A stretch of DNA of 12,475 nucleotides from Trichomonas tenax (taxonomy: Eukaryota; Parabasalia; Trichomonadida; Trichomonadidae): contig JALKBU010001330.1 of assembly GCA_023091735.1 (NCBI GenBank), positions 1-12,475 on the forward strand, in the 5' to 3' direction. This document shows, in pieces, positions 8,481 to 12,475 of this stretch. A program made the position numbers and the translations under genes. Positions within the stretch are counted from its first letter, which is position 1. Each line of letters starts with the position of its first letter. The notes under the pieces are model-generated. The model did not search any database. It was not told where the DNA came from and saw nothing but the letters and a program-made list of their open reading frames with translations.

Positions 8481-9023
8481 TTAGCAAATGAGTTTCGACA
8501 GTCAATTGATGGAGTTAATGTAGTTAATCCAGGATTCCAATAATTATGAATTCTGGAATCAATAAATTTCTTCTTTTTTTGTGTTGCTATGTAGTGCACG
8601 CAAAACTCAAGAAGATGGCTCAACATTAACAAGAAAGTCTAAAAATATCAGTGACAACTTTTATGCCACCTTATAAGAAGATCTATGATAACTATCTAAA
8701 TCGAAGTCTAGTCATCATTGATTAGATGTTAATAATGATATTGCTTTGTTTATTCTAAAATTTCTTGAGAGATTATTGATGCTGAATGAAGTGATTGCTA
8801 TATGTTTATTGATATAAAAACTTAAAGGTAATATGCAGTAAAACGTTTAAATTGTTGTGTATTGATGGAACTGATCAACTTTGATTTCCAATGATTTTAA
8901 ACTCAATACATCAAAAAAAAGAATTTGTTTTTCAATTATCTTTGATTCCAAAAGATATATATAAAAGGTTCGCTTTAGCAATTATTTTAATATCGATGTA
9001 TAAAATGAAAAAGAGTTAGTAAT
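8481..9023. other. AT-rich spacer upstream of the membrane-protein gene
   Basis: No intact gene. A minus-strand frame at 8444-8632 begins with TTG and gives a peptide I do not recognise; it may belong to the neighbouring ankyrin remnant through a frameshift. The rest has dense stops. Confidence 0.45.
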
Positions 9024-9029
9024 TCATTT
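9024..9029 (+). promoter_or_regulatory. trichomonad initiator (Inr)-like element
   Basis: TCATTT with A(+1) at 9026, 11 bases before the ATG at 9037. It matches the consensus TCA(+1)Y(T/A), and the leader length is in the normal trichomonad range. This is the best-placed promoter element in the window. Confidence 0.6.
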
Positions 9030-9036
9030 TTGTTGA

Positions 9037-9654
9037 ATGCCGAACAACAATGTGATTTTTGGTCCATTGAATTGGATCTCGAAGCACATTGTAACGTTCG
9101 TTCTTTTGATTGCTGTCTCAATAAATACCATCGGGTTCCCTTATTTATCTAAATATGCGCAAAATTTGATTCAAATTTATTCGACAATTTTACCTTTTGT
9201 TTCTTTGTTCGCGTCGGACTTCAACATTTTCGGTGCTGTTTTCATTATGATTCTTCTTTTTAGCGGAATCGAAGTTTCAATCGGATCTTTTAAATACGCT
9301 TTTTGGATTTTTATGGCTTCGTTGACTATTTTGATATATAGATTTCTCAACATGCAGTTTAGTTTCGGAGTTTACTATATAATTTACGTAGAATTCATTC
9401 CTTTCCTAAATAATCACAAACCAGTGTATTATTTCACTGTTTGGAAGTTTTCATTTACAGATTCGTTATTTTACTTCATTGCAATGATACAGTTCATATT
9501 TCTCACCCGAAAATTCGATGAATTAATTCTTGTTTTGTTCTTCAATGCAATTTATAAACTGATTATGAAACTATTTGGTGTTGCAACAGTTCTTCAGCCA
9601 GCACCAATACGTACAACAGACATTGGCGCAGAGATTGCTGAAGTCGAAGATTAA
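9037..9654 (+). CDS. multi-pass membrane protein, rhomboid pseudoprotease-like (UBAC2/derlin type)
   Basis: The gene encodes 205 residues from a true ATG just after an initiator motif. The protein is strongly hydrophobic, with about five or six membrane segments near residues 16-34, 60-77, 87-102, 108-123, 140-156 and 162-180, and a short acidic tail (EIAEVED). Residues 76-90 read SGIEVSIGSFKYAFW, which matches the rhomboid fold's TM2-TM3 turn (E-x-x-x-G-S followed by an aromatic/hydrophobic helix). The later VEFIPFL segment and KFSFTDSLFYFIA resemble the UBAC2 arrangement of an F-x-PF helix followed by a conserved turn. I see no GxSG serine motif and no histidine in the last helix, so it is not a protease. 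UBAC2 and derlins work in ER-associated degradation and ER retention, which is the likely but unproven role here. There is no cleavable signal peptide. The gene is divergent from the BEACH gene. Gene reality is sure; the family is a moderate call. Confidence 0.82.
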   Translation: MPNNNVIFGPLNWISKHIVTFVLLIAVSINTIGFPYLSKYAQNLIQIYSTILPFVSLFASDFNIFGAVFIMILLFSGIEVSIGSFKYAFWIFMASLTILIYRFLNMQFSFGVYYIIYVEFIPFLNNHKPVYYFTVWKFSFTDSLFYFIAMIQFIFLTRKFDELILVLFFNAIYKLIMKLFGVATVLQPAPIRTTDIGAEIAEVED

Positions 9655-10611
9655 TAACAATTCCAACCTTTTATGTATTAATATGTTCAGTGCTTACACG
9701 GGTATTGCATTACTTTCAGTTCACCAAAAGTTTTGATGATATTTTCAATATCAAATTATTATTCATGAATCAAATCAGCTGACATCACATGGTTAAGTTT
9801 TCCATCGGCAATTCTGTTCATAGAATGATGGATATAATTTTGCTTTAAGCATATTAACGATCCAAGAAAAATTTATTGATTTTGTGCTTTAAATCACACA
9901 CACACATGCACGAGAACTAGGTATTGAGTCCTTCAAAATTATTCCCATTTAGATATATTTTTATGAATCAAATTTAATATTAACTCCTTTTTCTTTGGAA
10001 TTTGGACCGACGCTTATGAAAATGTGTTTAAATGTATAATTATAGTTGTTTTATTTACTTGTTCTTTTAATAATATATATTCTACTTCAGTTGACAATAT
10101 TTTGTAATCAAATAATGAATTCCAATTCCATAACCTGTGATTATGCTTTATTCAGTAAGCTTAATTATTGGCATACTGTGTTATAATCAATTATTAGAGT
10201 TTTTAACGTTAATTCAGATTTGAATGTCATATACATATTGCATTTAACCAAAATTCGTCCCATGAACATAACAAAAATGCACAGACATTGTAGAGCTTCT
10301 GTCAATGACCAATGATTTCACATTTAGCAATATTAAGCTTTGATATATTGAAAATACTCTTTTTGAATCAATGTGCATAATGCCATATGTTTGCATGATG
10401 GATATATTTATTATTCAAATCAATTTAGCGACCTTTCATAAATCTTTGAGAAATTTCCTGATGTAAAAACAAATTGACGATATCTTTTTACACTAATTCA
10501 TTGGACAAGCTTTATTGTTAAATGTTTCTGCGAAATCTATCCAAATCTGATTTTTAAAGGAAATCTCTTCAATTTTTCCGAGTCTATGACAAAATCGAAC
10601 ATCAAAAAGTG
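9655..10611. other. AT-rich non-coding stretch
   Basis: Apart from a short CA run and possible decayed minus-strand coding traces below 10611, I see nothing supportable. One 43-codon minus-strand ATG frame lies at about 10253-10384, but it has no recognisable family and is short enough to be chance. Confidence 0.45.
9895..9906. repeat. (CA)6 microsatellite
   Basis: CACACACACACA in the spacer downstream of the membrane-protein gene. It is a simple sequence repeat, likely polymorphic in length and with no evident function. Confidence 0.7.
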
Positions 10612-10857
10612 TCAGAGAACCTTAATGTCACTTTTCATGAATAAACCGTCACCTTTTTGCGCGGGCAAATCGTCACCTTTATAAAAAGTGCTATAAATAT
10701 CTTTGTAGTCTAAACAATAATGACATTTATAGATTGAAACTCCACGCTGAGTATGAAGACCATAAACGTAGACCATTGCAAGTTTTTGTTGCACTCCAAA
10801 CCAAGAAACTCGGTCGAAATTATCCCTTCTTGCACGGTAAATATGAATTATAAACAA
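10612..10857 (-). pseudogene. unidentified decayed coding fragment with a CxxC and KGD repeats
   Basis: An 81-codon minus-strand frame without an ATG start (its first codon is TTG). The peptide looks coding: VSWFGVQQKLAMVYVYG, then a CHYC motif, then FYKGDDLPAQKGDGLFMK, a short internal repeat of K-G-D. Its DNA shows the same repeat as CGTCACCTTT twice (about 10648 and 10668). Beyond the TGA the same frame continues for about 25 plausible codons to a TAG, then more, so the stop looks like decay in an older, longer gene. I do not recognise the family; transposon or multicopy-gene origin is a guess. G+C is slightly above the surroundings. Confidence 0.35.
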
Positions 10858-11180
10858 ATAAATTGAAGAAAAAAAAAAAAAATAAAAATTTAGTAAAAAA
10901 CGAATTTTACAAAGAATATAAAGATCAAATTGAGAATCTAAATAATATAAATCAATATATAAAATGAACGTAATATGAAAACATTATCTAATTCATGATT
11001 CAAGAACAATTAATTATGAATTTAATGATATATTAATAATTATGAGAATAAGTAATAATATGAAAATAATCTTGTAATGAAAAAGGCATCTGTGAAAAAA
11101 TAAAAAATAGAAAAAAAAATAATAATATATTAATATCAAAAGTGAAAATGTAATGTGTATTAAAAATTGAATCAATAAGT
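10858..11180. other. low-complexity A/T-rich tract
   Basis: Extremely AT-rich, with A-runs (14 or more A's interrupted by single bases near 10868-10885) and AATAAT/TATTAAT tracts through 11130. No gene. Minus-strand open frames here encode only low-complexity I/L/Y/F runs and start with TTG. Confidence 0.6.
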
Positions 11181-11366
11181 GGGTTCTTGTTAGGGCCTGG
11201 GTTGGCCACTCGAGGGCTTTGGAAGTATCAGGCCGACCTCGCCATGCATCCAATCATGCTTCTGTTGAATAGGCATCTGGATGCATCTCTGCTAGATCAC
11301 CAGGTCATCCTTCACTATGAGGCCACAACTACTCACAATGAAGTCTTCTTTGGCTTCCAACATTGA
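11181..11366. other. GC-rich island with open frames on both strands, unidentified
   Basis: Bases 11181-11340 are about 52% G+C by hand count inside flanks near 20-25%. On the plus strand a frame is open from 11154 to a TGA at 11364-11366, giving GLWKYQADLAMHPIMLLLN and onward, with an ATG at 11244. On the minus strand a frame from the ATG at 11363 reads MLEAKEDFIVSSCGLIVKDD, meets one TAG at 11294-11292, and continues to QQKHDWMHGEVGLILPKPSS before a TAA at 11192-11190. The minus-strand reading looks more like protein, but I recognise neither. A broken piece of a mobile element or transferred sequence is the simplest explanation. Its boundary with the AT-rich flank is abrupt. Confidence 0.4.
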
Positions 11367-11491
11367 GTTCAATCCATTTCAACCTATTGACACTTTTCCA
11401 TTTTTCCCTCGCAAACACCTCACTTTCCTTTATTTTGACATCCTGACTTTACATGCCAAAAATAAGTTACATGTCAGAAAAGCACGTTGTT

Positions 11492-11791
11492 CTATTTTGT
11501 CCCAGTCCCCAATTTTTCCGTTGAATTTTTTTTCCCGTTGACTTTTTTGAGTTTTGCGATTTTTATAGTGTAAACTCCCCTATAGATCAGATCTGAGAAG
11601 ACATTTACGTGCATTTCTGGGGTGCTGAGTATGTTTATAGCATTTGCTTGTCTATTTAACTTGAGGATCTCCATGCCTCCATGAGATTTCAGCGAATTTT
11701 GACACGTAAAATAACGAAAGTCACCAATTTTGACAAGTGTTATCTGATATTTGTCATGTAAAGTCGAAAATGTGATATGTAATATTACCAA
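11492..11791 (-). pseudogene. open coding-like frame without ATG, overlapping the left inverted-repeat arm
   Basis: About 99 codons are open on the minus strand, beginning with TTG. The peptide includes ILKLNRQANAINILSTPEMH and then a lysine-rich stretch GVYTIKIAKLKKVNGKK. The latter segment is encoded by the left repeat arm. The same reading of the right arm on the plus strand gives GVYSLKIAKLKKVNKKK, so the two arms may be copies of one former coding sequence. No family is recognised and there is no usable start codon, so this is treated as a repeat-derived remnant. Confidence 0.3.
11537..11630. repeat. left arm of a diverged inverted repeat
   Basis: Aligned without gaps to the reverse complement of 12101-12194: 72 of 94 bases match by hand count (77%). 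The best block runs GTTGAC(C/T)TTTTTGAG, then TTTTGCGATTTTTA (29 of the first 30 or so). A second block matches CATTTACGTGC. The arms are about 470 bases apart, so the whole structure spans roughly 660 bases. It could be the termini of a small non-autonomous transposon or two inverted copies of a multicopy repeat. An 11-base piece, GATTTTTATAG (11558-11568), recurs in direct orientation at 11906-11916. Confidence 0.6.
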
Positions 11792-12001
11792 TGAGCAAAT
11801 TTTGTGTGAATTTGAGGTAGCATAACTTTATATATGCTCGATGTATGGACAAAGGAATGCCGTTTGACTCCTGCGCGTAGCATATTTTTTCTTTTCTATT
11901 TTTTTGATTTTTATAGGGGAACTCTAGCAAAAATAAGCGCGCGAACGCTATAATAGTATATAATAATGAGATATATTGTTATAATCATCAAAGGGATTCA
12001 T

Positions 12002-12039
12002 AACAGAAGCCCATTAATGATTTGTAATGAGTTTCTGTT
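12002..12039. repeat. strong hairpin, 15-position stem with 8-base loop
   Basis: 12002-12016 pairs with 12025-12039: AACAGAA with TTCTGTT, then G-T and C-G, one C-A mismatch, and CATTA with TAATG. The loop is ATGATTTG. It lies between the inverted-repeat arms. A looser inverted pair follows, TGCAATC..TCATGATTAA near 12040-12060 against the complement of about 12070-12093. A folded RNA or a transposon-internal palindrome are both possible; no RNA family is recognised. Confidence 0.5.
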
Positions 12040-12100
12040 TGCAATCATATCATGATTAAGTAATACCTTGCTAAGATCATGAAACAGATTGCACCACTAG

Positions 12101-12194
12101 AATCAGAACCCCCAAAAAGCACGTAAATGCTTCATCAGATTCGTCCAGGAAGGGGGTTTACTCGTTAAAAATCGCAAAACTCAAAAAGGTCAAC
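12101..12194. repeat. right arm of the diverged inverted repeat
   Basis: This is the reverse-complement partner of 11537-11630 (77% identity over 94 ungapped positions by hand count). The best-conserved part is the outer end, around TAAAAATCGCAAAACTCAAA in 12165-12194. It is immediately followed by, and overlaps, a long open frame without ATG (12101-12418). Confidence 0.6.
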
Positions 12195-12418
12195 AAGAAA
12201 AAAGTGGAGCCGAATTTTTCTTTCATTCTCATTTTTTCGGATCAAATACAAAACAATCGATATTAGCAGACTCAAAAATAAAATATTTCATTGAGAATAA
12301 TGTCCAATATCAAAGAATTGAATTCTTTTGCAACATTTTGAAGGGAACAATTTTCCTTCTGCGGTGTAGTCCCGCGACCTTCATAACTTTTTATCTGATC
12401 AATATTTTTTCGATTTGA
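12101..12418 (+). other. 105-codon open frame without any ATG
   Basis: Open from after the TAG at 12098-12100 to a TGA at 12416-12418, with no methionine codon anywhere in it. The middle reads SNTKQSILADSKIKYFIENN followed by VQYQRIEFFCNILKGTIFLL, which is plausible protein, but I recognise no family. Its first third overlaps the right inverted-repeat arm in a different frame from the arm's lysine-rich reading. An exon, an old gene fragment or chance are all possible. At this composition a 105-codon open frame is uncommon but not impossible. Confidence 0.25.
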
Positions 12419-12475
12419 AAGTACTTTCATGTACATATTGATAGTTGTCTATCCAGTGGTATAAGTGGCACAGTC

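Noticed and set aside
8444..8632. 62-codon minus-strand ORF
   Set aside because: It has a TTG start and no recognisable domain. It may be the frameshifted 5' part of the ankyrin remnant, but I could not show repeat spacing.
11014..11253. 79-codon minus-strand ORF
   Set aside because: It starts with TTG, and most of it is I/L/Y/F low-complexity translation of an AT tract rather than a membrane protein.
11317..11541. 74-codon plus-strand ATG frame preceded by TCACTA
   Set aside because: The initiator match would leave only a 3-base leader, the peptide is unrecognised, and it runs from the GC-rich island into the inverted repeat, so a real gene is unlikely.
11906..11916. Third copy of the inverted-repeat motif (GATTTTTATAG)
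   Set aside because: Only 11 bases match clearly; the flanks align poorly, so chance in AT-rich DNA is adequate.

Overview
The window looks like nuclear DNA of a trichomonad (Parabasalia; Tritrichomonas or Trichomonas), though no single marker proves this. It is AT-rich with intron-free reading frames. Initiator-like TCAYT(T/A) motifs lie a few bases upstream of start codons, and UAAA overlaps stop codons. The gene content also fits: a very large BEACH-family protein, trichomonad-style short ankyrin proteins and their remnants, and repeat debris. I saw no tRNA, rRNA, CRISPR array or bacterial-type operon.

Layout: 1-138 is the 3' end of a plus-strand gene whose start is outside the window. 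After about 950 bases of AT-rich spacer comes a short plus-strand ankyrin-like ORF (to 1403). It has a well-placed initiator motif but TTG where an ATG would be expected. It converges, 64 bases apart, on the main feature: a minus-strand BEACH gene filling 7810-1468. The gene is broken into two long overlapping frames, 7810-4472 and 4599-1468. The first carries a helical/armadillo-like N-terminal region and a concanavalin A-like lectin domain. The second carries a further helical region, a PH-like domain, a shortened BEACH domain and a degenerate beta-propeller. A +1 shift near 4590 would join them into a protein of about 2,110 residues. The base composition changes at the same place: about 30% G+C upstream and 39% downstream by hand counts on sampled lines.

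Upstream of the BEACH gene, 8175-8480 (minus) is a decayed ankyrin-repeat gene. A divergent plus-strand gene at 9037-9654 encodes a 205-residue multi-pass membrane protein that resembles the rhomboid pseudoproteases (UBAC2/derlin-like) and has a clear initiator motif 11 bases before its ATG.

From 9655 to the end there is no convincing intact gene. This stretch holds a decayed coding fragment (10612-10857), a sharply GC-rich island (about 11181-11366), a diverged inverted repeat (11537-11630 against 12101-12194, 77% identical by hand count), a strong hairpin (12002-12039) and several long frames without ATG. It is best read as mobile-element or repeat debris.

No shared pathway links the genes. 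BEACH proteins act in membrane trafficking and rhomboid pseudoproteases in ER quality control, but their adjacency here is probably incidental. I did not find a clearly new multi-gene system. The most informative anomaly is the frame break that coincides with a composition step inside the BEACH gene.
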